Below, piece by piece: positions 56,039 to 64,000 of a DNA stretch of 64,000 nucleotides. How positions within the stretch are numbered: the stretch's first letter is position 1; every line of letters begins with the position of its first letter. The position numbers and the translations under genes are program-made. The stretch comes from Vibrio gelatinilyticus. Its GTDB lineage: Bacteria; Pseudomonadota; Gammaproteobacteria; Enterobacterales; Vibrionaceae. The DNA lies in contig NZ_JAJNNZ010000006.1 of NCBI RefSeq assembly GCF_022836845.1, positions 1-64,000 of the forward strand, read 5' to 3'. A model generated the notes under the pieces. That model did not search any database. It was given only the letters and a program-made list of their open reading frames with translations, and was not told the origin of the DNA.

Positions 56039-57043
56039 CTACAAAAAAGTTTTGAGCCTGCTTATAAAGCGATCAATGTCTGACTTGGTGATGTCTTTGT
56101 GCGTAACAAATCGCATTGAGTTATTGGAAGGCATAGTGATGCCTTCTTTTGCTAATTGGTTTGAGATGTGTGCAATATCGATATCGTCGTTGGCCGACGC
56201 GAAAACGATATTGGTATGGACTTGCTCAATAACAACGCTAAAACCAGGTAACTGAGCTAGCTGATTCGCAAGATGCTCTGCATTGTCATGATCCACTGCC
56301 AACTGTGATACTTGTTCGGTGAGTGCCAGTTTACCCGCTGCAGCCAAAATGCCCGCTTGACGCATTCCACCACCGACCATTTTGCGTAAACGGCGTGCTT
56401 TAGCAATATACTCACGTGAACCTAACAACAATGAGCCGACAGGCGCTGCGAGGCCTTTTGAAAGACAAATGGTCATCGAGTCGAAATAGTTAGCTATTTC
56501 CTTTACATCAACGTTGAGGGCAACCGCGGCATTATAAACTCTTGCGCCATCGAGATGCAGGGATAAACCATGTTCATCAACAAACTGGCGTGCTTGTGCG
56601 AGATAGTTCATTGGTAACACTTTACCGCCAATTGTATTTTCCAGACTCAGTAATCGAGTACGAGCAAAATGACAGTCGTCCTCTTTAATGGCTGCTTTTA
56701 ATTTGGCAAAGTCGATTGTGCCATCTGGATTATTTTCTATCGGCTGCGGTTGGATCGAGCCGAGCACTGCCGCGCCACCCGCCTCATATTTGTAATTGTG
56801 CGCCTGTTGACCACAAAGATATTCGTCACCACGTTCACAGTGAGCCATTAAGCCTAATAAGTTGGCTTGCGTGCCCGATGTGGTGAACAAAGCGTCTTCA
56901 AATCCGTGTCGCTCTGCGGCCCAGACCTCTAAATCGTTGACTGTCGGATCATCTCCGTAAACGTCATCACCCACAATGGCAGTGGCCATTGCTTCTCTCA
57001 TCGCTTGGGTTGGTTGGGTCACGGTGTCAGAACGAAAATCCAT
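56039..57043 (-). CDS. ltaE: low-specificity L-threonine aldolase
   Basis: 334 residues, fold-type I PLP enzyme. The start DFRSDTVTQPTQAMREAM is the family signature, followed by VGDDVYGDDPTV; the PLP lysine is in CLSKGLAAPVGS. It splits L-threonine or allo-threonine into glycine and acetaldehyde. The ATG at 57043 has AGGAG upstream; the longer frame to 57088 runs back into the Nudix gene. It is 8 bases after the Nudix gene. Confidence 0.94.
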   Translation of the reverse strand: MDFRSDTVTQPTQAMREAMATAIVGDDVYGDDPTVNDLEVWAAERHGFEDALFTTSGTQANLLGLMAHCERGDEYLCGQQAHNYKYEAGGAAVLGSIQPQPIENNPDGTIDFAKLKAAIKEDDCHFARTRLLSLENTIGGKVLPMNYLAQARQFVDEHGLSLHLDGARVYNAAVALNVDVKEIANYFDSMTICLSKGLAAPVGSLLLGSREYIAKARRLRKMVGGGMRQAGILAAAGKLALTEQVSQLAVDHDNAEHLANQLAQLPGFSVVIEQVHTNIVFASANDDIDIAHISNQLAKEGITMPSNNSMRFVTHKDITKSDIDRFISRLKTFL

Positions 57044-57051
57044 ATAAACTC

Positions 57052-57570
57052 CTATATATATCCGCACAGTTTGGCTTTGCTCAAGCACGCAATTGTTTTG
57101 GCGTCGCTGATGTTGCCGTCAATAATTTGTTGTTCTAGTTCATTGCGTGACATTGTCACTACTTCTATGATTTCATCTTCGTCACAGTCTAACTGCTGGT
57201 TTGTTGTTAGTTGTTTAGCGATAAAGAGATGTTGTATCTCATCACAAAAACCCGCTAACGGGGTAACCTGGCCAAGTGAAATAAACTCTTTGGCTTGAAA
57301 TCCAGTTTCCTCAATAAGCTCTCTTTGTGCACAAGACATCGGAGACTCGTTGGGCTCAATGGTGCCGGCAGGCAACTCGATAAGCCACTTTTGTAAAGAA
57401 GGGCGAAACTGATTAATCAAGACGATATTACCATTGGGATCGATTGGTAATATGACGGCTGCGCCGGGATGCTGGATCGTGGTGTGACAAATGGACTTTC
57501 CGTTTGGAAGTGTGATGTCTTGCTCGGTTAAAGCGATATTTTTCCATTGGTGTATCTGTCGTGATGACAT
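57052..57570 (-). CDS. Nudix hydrolase, ADP-ribose pyrophosphatase type
   Basis: 172 residues. The Nudix box is complete, from Gly in PAGTIEPNE through AQRELIEETGF. An N-terminal strand-rich part and VVLINQFRPSLQKWLIELPAG resemble NudF/ADP-ribose pyrophosphatases. The substrate is probably a nucleoside diphosphate sugar. I chose the ATG at 57570 with AAGGA upstream. It is upstream of ltaE in the same operon. Confidence 0.9.
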   Translation of the reverse strand: MSSRQIHQWKNIALTEQDITLPNGKSICHTTIQHPGAAVILPIDPNGNIVLINQFRPSLQKWLIELPAGTIEPNESPMSCAQRELIEETGFQAKEFISLGQVTPLAGFCDEIQHLFIAKQLTTNQQLDCDEDEIIEVVTMSRNELEQQIIDGNISDAKTIACLSKAKLCGYI

Positions 57571-57871
57571 TGGGCTTTCCTTAATCAAGCGCATGCTGGC
57601 AATAGCGTTGCGCTGTTATCGCTTTATTCTGTAGTAATGCTTATAGGCCTGTTGGTGCTATCGCGGTATTAACCTTTACTACAACAGGCTATTGTTCACA
57701 TATGACCACAAAGCCTTTCGAAAGTCACTGTCTAAAGTGTCTGCCGCATGATTTCGAAAATGAAATCTCTGTTTGTTCTACTTTTTCTCAATGGAGAGTT
57801 TAGGTATACACCTGTAACAATTTGTTTCGCTGTGATGGCGAACGATGGTTTAGCGTCATACAGGAGACAGG

Positions 57872-59563
57872 ATGGTAGCCCCAAACGCGCAAGTCGGTTC
57901 TTTAAAAGCATTTTACTTTGATCATAGCTCAAGAGCATTGATTGCTGAGCGAATAAACAAACTTGCAACTCTGTTGTCTGACGGAGTGTATGAGAGAGAG
58001 GAAACCATCAAACTGAGTCTTCTTTCCGCTTTAGCGGGAGAAAGTGTTTTCTTGTTAGGGCCTCCAGGTATTGCCAAGAGCCTCATTGCTAAACGACTTA
58101 TTCAGGCTTTTGACGATAACTCCTATTTCGAATACTTGATGACACGATTCTCTACACCTGAAGAGGTTTTTGGTCCACTTAGTATTCAAGAGTTAAAGGA
58201 CAATGGTCGTTATCTACGATTAACCCAAGGTTATTTGCCTACGGCTCAGGTCGTATTTCTTGATGAGATTTGGAAAGCCGGACCTGCGATCCTCAACACG
58301 CTTCTTACTGTGGTGAACGAGAAAACCTTTAAGAATGGCAGCGAAATTGAACGCGTCCCTATGAGGCTACTTATTACCGCGTCTAACGAACTGCCAGATC
58401 ACGATAGTGGCTTAGATGCGCTTTATGATCGTATTTTACTTCGTCTATATGTTTCGCCAATTAAGAGTAAACAAAACTTCAAGTCAATGCTTACCGTGGG
58501 CACATTTCAAGAAGTTCCAATCCCGAACGATCTAAAAATCTCAGACACCGAGTATTACGCTTGGCAAAGAGCGTTTGAGAACATCCCTTTAAACAACCAT
58601 TTTTTTGACAAGCTCTACTTACTGAAGACGCAGTTAGAATCCAAATTGGCTGAAAGTGCTTTATCGGACTCTGACCAATATATCTCAGATAGGCGATGGA
58701 AAAAGGCCATCAAATTAATCAAAGCCTGTGCGTTTTTTAGCGGTAGAGATGAGCTCTCGACGATAGACATTTTGATTCTAGAAAATTGCCTTTGGAACAC
58801 ACCGCAATCTAGAGAGGTTGTAACTCAGGTGATACAAAGCTTTGCCACGAATGAAGTCTATTCGCTCGATAGGGTACGTGGCGTGATTGAACATTACCAT
58901 GATGAGATGAGTGAGATACAACAAGAATTAGAGGATAAGTTGTCTCTGGAGATCATTGCAGAGTCAGGAAGTGGCCTACGTCGAAAACTCGTCCCTCTGT
59001 TAGATCTAAGTAATGCCAAACGCTATGAGCTACACAATTCTGAAATGCTGTGTTTGGCCTTGCTACGAGACAATATTTCGGTAAGCGAAAAGGAAAAAGG
59101 GGACGCGCGCTGGATTTATATTGCGGAGCGCGACTTGGCAAAAGTCGTTAAAGAGGGCAGTGGTGACGCGCTTGGTCTGGTTAACGAAAATACCACTCTG
59201 TGTCGATTGAAATTAGAAGTCGACTCGAATGACCGTGTGATAGTCAAAGATCTGGCAAACCGCTCAATACCTACTTGTTTAGTACAAAAAGACGCATACT
59301 TTTGTGAGGAAATCTTAAAGTATCAAGAATCGATTAATCAATGGCAAAGTGCTTTGGCTGATGTGAATGCTGAAGTTAAGCGAGGACGCAGTGAATTTAA
59401 TGCATCATTACCTCACCCATTCGTCGATACAGATCTTATTGTTAGCATTGATCAAGAAATCACCACGATTGCTAATGAGATTGACAATACAATCGCCAAG
59501 CACCGCAAGTTTAGGGACAGAGCGTCAATGCTAGTTAATCTGTTAAGGGCTTCATCATGCTAG
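57872..59563 (+). CDS. ravA: RavA-type MoxR AAA+ ATPase, copy 1
   Basis: 563 residues. Walker A GPPGIAKS at about 63-70 and Walker B VVFLDEIW with Asp131-Glu132; TRFSTPEEVFGPLS and ASNELPD are RavA-specific. The N terminus is about 10 residues longer than copy 2 (at 61275). RavA with ViaA acts in envelope-linked stress and, in E. coli, on fumarate reductase/Nuo and lysine decarboxylase. AGGAG lies at 57860. The stop overlaps the viaA start by 7 bases. Copy 1 is more diverged from E. coli RavA than copy 2, for instance at LRLYVSP where copy 2 has VRIFVNR. Confidence 0.92.
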   Translation: MVAPNAQVGSLKAFYFDHSSRALIAERINKLATLLSDGVYEREETIKLSLLSALAGESVFLLGPPGIAKSLIAKRLIQAFDDNSYFEYLMTRFSTPEEVFGPLSIQELKDNGRYLRLTQGYLPTAQVVFLDEIWKAGPAILNTLLTVVNEKTFKNGSEIERVPMRLLITASNELPDHDSGLDALYDRILLRLYVSPIKSKQNFKSMLTVGTFQEVPIPNDLKISDTEYYAWQRAFENIPLNNHFFDKLYLLKTQLESKLAESALSDSDQYISDRRWKKAIKLIKACAFFSGRDELSTIDILILENCLWNTPQSREVVTQVIQSFATNEVYSLDRVRGVIEHYHDEMSEIQQELEDKLSLEIIAESGSGLRRKLVPLLDLSNAKRYELHNSEMLCLALLRDNISVSEKEKGDARWIYIAERDLAKVVKEGSGDALGLVNENTTLCRLKLEVDSNDRVIVKDLANRSIPTCLVQKDAYFCEEILKYQESINQWQSALADVNAEVKRGRSEFNASLPHPFVDTDLIVSIDQEITTIANEIDNTIAKHRKFRDRASMLVNLLRASSC

Positions 59564-61071
59564 GAGCGGACAGTATCAATCTGGCTTTGATGGTCGCGGA
59601 TTCTGGTCTTATTGATACTGCAGTACAGGATATTTTGCGTCAACCTGAACTCTTGATGATGTCTGAAAGGCCAGGAGTAAAGCGAAGCATCAAAAAGCAT
59701 CTTAAAAAGTGGCATAAAACAGTGCGCCATAAAGTCACAACGCGTCGAAACAGCGACTGGCTTACTGAGCAGCTTGCACTGTATCAGGACACTATTTATT
59801 TAGATGAACAAAGGTTTCTAGAGAACGTCGACAGTATCATTGTCAATATCCACCCAAATTCATCGTTTCACACAATCGTGCATTCGCAACGAAACACGAT
59901 GTCTGCCCATTCGATTAACTTCGCCCAATCTTTCTGTCGTCAGTGGTACGAGTGCCTTAAGAAAGATGTCGAGCGAACTCAAACTGAAGCCCTAGAGACC
60001 CACAAATCAAAATTGCTGGATGAACTTTACAAAAGGTTAGAAACGCTCAAAGAGTTAGAACGCGTCTCAGAACAAGGTGAAAGTGGCAACCAAGGGCGGT
60101 TATGGGATCTTGCCGGGGCAAAACTCACCAAAAGAGATTTTTCTCGGATAGCGAATTACTCTGAGTTTTTGAAAAAAAATGGCGATTTGATGTCCATTGT
60201 CAAACAGTTAGGCCGTATGGCACAGCAGGTAGAGGCTCCCGAGTTAAACCGAGCACAATGTGACAATTTGCAATGTAATGAACAACCGAGCGATTTTGCG
60301 ATCGATGACATCGTGGGTATCCATACTAGTGATGACATCAATAAGTTGCTTCCTAACGAGACAATGTATCTAGCGTACCCAGAGCTTGAGACGGTGTTTT
60401 ATCAGCATTTGGCTGAAAAGCGCTTGTTGAGTTACAAGTCGGAGGGTAAACAAAGAAGTGTTCGACAGGTCAATGCACCAAAGCATGATCAACGTAGTGA
60501 AGAAAAAGAGCAGGGGCCTTTCATTGTGGCGATTGATGCGTCAGCTTCGATGATGGGATTTCCGGAACGATGCGCGAAAGCAACAGCATACGCCATGATG
60601 AAGCTGGCGATAGAACAAGATCGTGAATGTCACGTGATTATTTTTTCGTCGACCTTCATTACTTATGATTTTACCGGGCAATCGGGCCTTCAAGAAGTCA
60701 GTGACTTTCTCTCTTATAGTTTCATGGGAGGAACAGACTTAGAGAAGGTACTTGAGCATGGCGTAGAACTGATGACGGGTGAACAATATCGAAATGCCGA
60801 TCTGTTGCTGATCTCAGACTTTATCGCGCCAAGGCAGTCACAAGCATTAGAAGATAAAATTAGAAACTTGCAGGGCCACCACAATCGCTTTCACTCATTG
60901 TGCTTGTCTAAATATGGCAATCCTGAAGTACTTGCGTTATTTGATTGCCAATGGCGTTACCATCCGTCTGCGATGGGACGGCTACTCAAAAAGCCGATTA
61001 AGCATTTAAAAAGCAAAATGGATAGCACGTTAATACCAGCTCAAGGCCAGCAATCTGCGACCATTGGCTAA
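59557..61071 (+). CDS. viaA: ViaA-like vWA protein, copy 1
   Basis: 504 residues. An N-terminal helical domain carries LGRLWDLAGAKL-type spacing (RLWDLAG at about 181-187), then an acidic linker, and a C-terminal vWA domain with MIDAS DASASM (Asp327, Ser329, Ser331), the threonine in GGTDLE and ISDFIA. Partner of RavA copy 1, with a 7-base overlap of the genes. Its MIDAS has Ala in place of the Gly found in copy 2 (DASGSM) and in E. coli (DTSGSM). Confidence 0.92.
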   Translation: MLGADSINLALMVADSGLIDTAVQDILRQPELLMMSERPGVKRSIKKHLKKWHKTVRHKVTTRRNSDWLTEQLALYQDTIYLDEQRFLENVDSIIVNIHPNSSFHTIVHSQRNTMSAHSINFAQSFCRQWYECLKKDVERTQTEALETHKSKLLDELYKRLETLKELERVSEQGESGNQGRLWDLAGAKLTKRDFSRIANYSEFLKKNGDLMSIVKQLGRMAQQVEAPELNRAQCDNLQCNEQPSDFAIDDIVGIHTSDDINKLLPNETMYLAYPELETVFYQHLAEKRLLSYKSEGKQRSVRQVNAPKHDQRSEEKEQGPFIVAIDASASMMGFPERCAKATAYAMMKLAIEQDRECHVIIFSSTFITYDFTGQSGLQEVSDFLSYSFMGGTDLEKVLEHGVELMTGEQYRNADLLLISDFIAPRQSQALEDKIRNLQGHHNRFHSLCLSKYGNPEVLALFDCQWRYHPSAMGRLLKKPIKHLKSKMDSTLIPAQGQQSATIG

Positions 61072-61274
61072 TGGTCAAACCGATGTAAATCCACCATAGT
61101 AAATGCAATTACTGGGTTGCATTTATGGCTTAATACCGGCTTTGAAAAGCGTGTTCATCAACGGATAGAGTTTGAATTGCGCTAAAACAAAGTCTCGGTC
61201 TATTTTTCTTGTAACAAAGTGATAACAAATGTATAAATGTAGTAACAATTAAATCCGCTTTGTGAGGGAATGGT
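61072..61274. promoter_or_regulatory. gap between the two ravA-viaA modules
   Basis: 203 bases with the ribosome site of copy 2 (GAGGGA at about 61263-61268) and an A+T-rich stretch that may hold a promoter. A T-rich end suggests independent transcription of copy 2, but no terminator of copy 1 is clear. Confidence 0.45.
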
Positions 61275-62936
61275 ATGATCAAACCGTCAGTAGTATCACA
61301 TGCAGACAAGGCTTTATTATCCGAACGTATCAATAAGTTAACCCAGGCGTTGTCAGACGGTGTCTATGAACGTGAAGAAACAATTAAATTGTGCCTGCTT
61401 GCAGCTCTGGCAGGTGAAAGTGTTTTTCTACTGGGCCCCCCAGGTATTGCAAAAAGTTTGATCGCAAAAAGACTGATTCAAGCATTCGATAACAGTAGTT
61501 ATTTTGAATATTTAATGACGCGTTTTTCTACTCCAGAAGAAGTGTTTGGTCCATTAAGTATTCAGGAGCTCAAAGACAATGGTCGTTACTTAAGATTAAC
61601 CGAAGGCTATCTTCCTACCGCTCAAGTGGTGTTCTTAGATGAGATATGGAAAGCAGGCCCCGCAATACTAAATACCCTTCTCACGGTTGTGAATGAAAAA
61701 ACCTTCAAAAATGGCAGCGAAATAGAGCCTGTTCCAATGCGCTTATTAGTCTCCGCTTCTAACGAACTTCCTGATGAAGACAGCGGACTAGAAGCGCTTT
61801 ATGACAGAATGTTAGTTCGTATCTTTGTCAACAGAATTCAAAACAAGCAGAACTTTAAATCAATGTTAACAGTAGGGACGCCACAAGAAGCGAAGATCCC
61901 CCATGGGTTAGCGATCACCGATGAAGAATATCACCTATGGCAAACGCAACTTGAACAGTTGGAGTTGTCTGATGATGTTTTCGAAAAGTTATATCAGTTA
62001 AAGCAGATGCTTGAGAGTGCCTCGGCAAAAGAAGGTGCTCATTTGGCGGAAGCTGACCTTTATGTTTCTGACCGCCGTTGGAAAAAGGCGGTTAAACTGC
62101 TAAAAGCGAGCGCCTTCTTTAATGGTAGAGATAGTGTCAATCCATTGGACTTACTGTTACTGCAAGATTGCCTTTGGAATAGCCCAGAATCCCGCGAGAT
62201 TGTCCGCGATGTAGTGCGGGACTTTGCGCTAAATTGCGCTTTTGACCAAAGTGAAGTGTCTGTACAGATAGAAGAAGGCAAAGAGATTTTGTCGGAGATA
62301 CAAGAAGAAATCGAATCTGAGTTTGCCATGCCACTCTCAATGGAAATGACAACAGGCATCTTAAGAAAAGAGGTTTTTCAATACGATATTTCCGGCGCTA
62401 AAAGTTTTAAGGTCGGTAATGCAACGAACCTGGTTAAATTGGTTGTTTTGCAAAGTAACATGTCGGTTTCCGAATCTGAAAAAGGCGATAGCCGCTGGCT
62501 TTATGTCGCCAAAGACGAGTTGGAGCGTTGTATACGCGAAGGGGGCAGCGATATCTACGGTTATGTTAACCAAAACACGTCGCTGTGTCGTCTGAAACTC
62601 GATCTCGATGCATCCAATAACCTTGTCGTTAAAGACATCGCAAATCGGTCGGTCCTTGTTGCACTTGTCACCACAGCTGGTATTGATGAGTCATTGTATC
62701 AAGAGTGGGTGACCAAAGCGGACCAAGTGATGGCACAGATACACCATGCGGAACATCATTTGAGGCTGGTACGTTCCAAATTTCATGGTGCGTTACCCCA
62801 TGGTTTTATCGAAGCGACTCTACCGATGGAAATGGAATCGAGCCTACAGCAAGTTGCGAAACTGCTGGAATCAACTTCCTCTGAAAGTGAAAAAGTCATA
62901 TTTAGAATTAAAAGTCTAAAGCAGTTTTTCGAATAA
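61275..62936 (+). CDS. ravA: RavA-type MoxR AAA+ ATPase, copy 2
   Basis: 553 residues. Walker A GPPGIAKS at about 54-61; VVFLDEIWKAGPAIL, TRFSTPEEVF and SASNELPDEDSGLEALYDRM follow. Several segments, such as TDEEYHLWQ and LEALYDRMLVR, match E. coli RavA better than copy 1 does, so this is likely the orthologue. The gap to the second viaA is 20 bases. GAGGGA precedes the ATG. Confidence 0.93.
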   Translation: MIKPSVVSHADKALLSERINKLTQALSDGVYEREETIKLCLLAALAGESVFLLGPPGIAKSLIAKRLIQAFDNSSYFEYLMTRFSTPEEVFGPLSIQELKDNGRYLRLTEGYLPTAQVVFLDEIWKAGPAILNTLLTVVNEKTFKNGSEIEPVPMRLLVSASNELPDEDSGLEALYDRMLVRIFVNRIQNKQNFKSMLTVGTPQEAKIPHGLAITDEEYHLWQTQLEQLELSDDVFEKLYQLKQMLESASAKEGAHLAEADLYVSDRRWKKAVKLLKASAFFNGRDSVNPLDLLLLQDCLWNSPESREIVRDVVRDFALNCAFDQSEVSVQIEEGKEILSEIQEEIESEFAMPLSMEMTTGILRKEVFQYDISGAKSFKVGNATNLVKLVVLQSNMSVSESEKGDSRWLYVAKDELERCIREGGSDIYGYVNQNTSLCRLKLDLDASNNLVVKDIANRSVLVALVTTAGIDESLYQEWVTKADQVMAQIHHAEHHLRLVRSKFHGALPHGFIEATLPMEMESSLQQVAKLLESTSSESEKVIFRIKSLKQFFE

Positions 62937-62956
62937 CGCCGAAACGGAGTGAGCCT

Positions 62957-64000
62957 ATGTTAGGAGCAGATGGACTAAATTTGGCTTTGATGATCGCCGA
63001 CTCTGGGATTGTCGATAGTGCTGTAAACGATCTTATGGCTCGCTCACAAATGATGGCGATTACCGAAAATCGCAGTGTTAAATCGTCTGTCAAAAACCAC
63101 CTAGCGAAGTGGCGAGGCTCGGTGAAAAAGCGCATGACGAAAGTGTGTGAAACAGAGCGTTTTCAACAAGAACTGAATTTGTATCAAGAAGTCATTCACT
63201 GGGATGAAGAACGTTTTTTTAAAGACATTTCAGACGTTGTCAAAAAGCTCGAATGGCATTCAGCCTTCTATCTTCAGGCCAGACGTCTTCTTGAGAAAAA
63301 TAAAGCGCTAAATAATCCTATGTTTCCTCATTACTTTTGCGACCTTTGGTATAAAAGTCTCGCAGATGCCATCAAACAAGCTGAGATTTCTGAGCTTGAA
63401 GCTAACAAAGAAAAATTCCTTGCCGATCTGTATCAAAGAATGGAAACACTCAAAGAAATGGATACCGTTACCGAACACGGTGATGAAGGAGCATTGGGTC
63501 GACTGTGGGATATGGCCTCTGCGAAGTTGACGAAAACCGATTTAAAAGTGATGCATCAGCATGCAGATTTTTTAAAGAAGAATCAGGGGCTGCAGGAGAT
63601 TTCCGAACAGCTGGGGCGTATGGCGAGTGAAATAGATGATCCTGAATTAAACAAAGCCCCATGTGACGACCTTGAAATGGTTGAAGAGGTCAGTGATGAA
63701 GCGACCGACGATATTGTTGGTGTTCATGAATCTGATGATCTCAATAAGCTTCTTCCAAATGAAACGATGTTTCTGGCTTATCCAGAGCTCGAAGTGGTTT
63801 TTTATAAGCATCTAGTCGACAAGCGTTTAATGAACTATAAGACGCAGGGCAAAACTCGAACGTTAAAAAAAGTCAGCACCAATAAGCCCGATCACAAACA
63901 ACTCGAAGTAGAAAAAGGCCCTTTTATAGTGTGTGTGGATGCATCGGGCTCAATGAGTGGTTTCCCAGAACAGTGTGCTAAGGCCATGGCCTATGCACTG
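62957..64000 (+). CDS. viaA: ViaA-like vWA protein, copy 2 (runs off the window)
   Basis: 348 codons are present; the 3' end is outside. GGAG lies about 8 bases before the ATG. It begins MLGADGLNLALMIADSGIVD, close to copy 1 (MLGADSINLALMVADSGLID), shares RLWDMASAKLTK, and reaches the vWA MIDAS DASGSMSGF near the window end. GPFIVCVDASGSM and EQCAKA are nearer to E. coli ViaA than copy 1. The missing end prevents a check of the rest of the vWA domain. Confidence 0.92.
   Translation, partial: MLGADGLNLALMIADSGIVDSAVNDLMARSQMMAITENRSVKSSVKNHLAKWRGSVKKRMTKVCETERFQQELNLYQEVIHWDEERFFKDISDVVKKLEWHSAFYLQARRLLEKNKALNNPMFPHYFCDLWYKSLADAIKQAEISELEANKEKFLADLYQRMETLKEMDTVTEHGDEGALGRLWDMASAKLTKTDLKVMHQHADFLKKNQGLQEISEQLGRMASEIDDPELNKAPCDDLEMVEEVSDEATDDIVGVHESDDLNKLLPNETMFLAYPELEVVFYKHLVDKRLMNYKTQGKTRTLKKVSTNKPDHKQLEVEKGPFIVCVDASGSMSGFPEQCAKAMAYAL

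Noticed and set aside
57748..57925. A plus-strand reading frame of about 59 codons ahead of ravA copy 1
   Set aside because: It has no ribosome site, runs into the ravA coding region in another frame, and its residues look like random translation.

Overview
The window looks like a stretch of a Vibrio (Vibrionaceae) genome, possibly the smaller chromosome. A luxP-luxQ AI-2 receptor pair sits beside an HMG-CoA reductase gene, and the surroundings hold a phaP-phaC-phaJ polyester locus, a TmaR/YeeX homologue, a RavA-ViaA module and many gammaproteobacterial housekeeping genes (gsk, acpH, creA, helD, yccS, ltaE). No rRNA, tRNA, CRISPR array, intact insertion sequence or prophage was seen. Base composition looks even, with more A+T-rich intergenic stretches.

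Layout. (1) 183-9345, plus strand: a tightly packed nine-gene operon. It encodes an anaerobic sulfatase-maturase-like radical SAM enzyme, two exported proteins (one with HEAT/TPR-like repeats), and a complete MoxR / DUF58 / DUF4381 / BatA / BatB-TPR / BatD-like membrane module. (2) 9437-12012: MarC-family protein, a 53-residue membrane microprotein and an MFS transporter. (3) 12201-15667, minus strand: a TRAP transporter (dctP-dctQ-dctM) overlapping a gluconokinase gene. Two GntR-type operators and a CRP-like site lie upstream, so gluconate is the likely substrate. (4) 15940-18498, minus: phasin, class I PHA synthase and an (R)-hydratase, an arrangement that draws PHA monomers from beta-oxidation. 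(5) 18940-31591: cyclophilin, membrane proteins, a FadL-type porin, an EamA exporter divergent from a LysR regulator, a general porin, an aldo/keto reductase, and small or hypothetical genes (YgjV, TmaR, YceH, GIY-YIG). (6) 31665-36692: luxPQ facing HMG-CoA reductase. (7) 37066-48489: YccS-like protein, DNA helicase IV, a truncated chemoreceptor remnant, a YqaB-like phosphatase, a DsbA-like/FKBP folding pair, an OmpA-like lipoprotein, formate-THF ligase, inosine-guanosine kinase and CreA. (8) 48565-57570: a YieH-like phosphatase, a zinc-ribbon protein, a chemoreceptor, a TyrP/Mtr-type permease, AcpH, an RhlE-type helicase, a cytochrome c, threonine aldolase and a Nudix hydrolase. (9) 57872-64000: two consecutive ravA-viaA modules; the second viaA runs off the window.

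The most notable items are the maturase/MoxR/vWA operon, the tandem divergent ravA-viaA modules, a 10-G homopolymer inside luxP, the GntR/CRP control region of the TRAP-gluconokinase operon, a seven-codon reading frame with a strong ribosome site just before the fadL-like gene, an 8-bp tandem repeat in a 3' untranslated region, and a chemoreceptor remnant whose terminator is built into the last codons of helD. Every functional call rests on reading the sequence and on remembered families; no database search was run.
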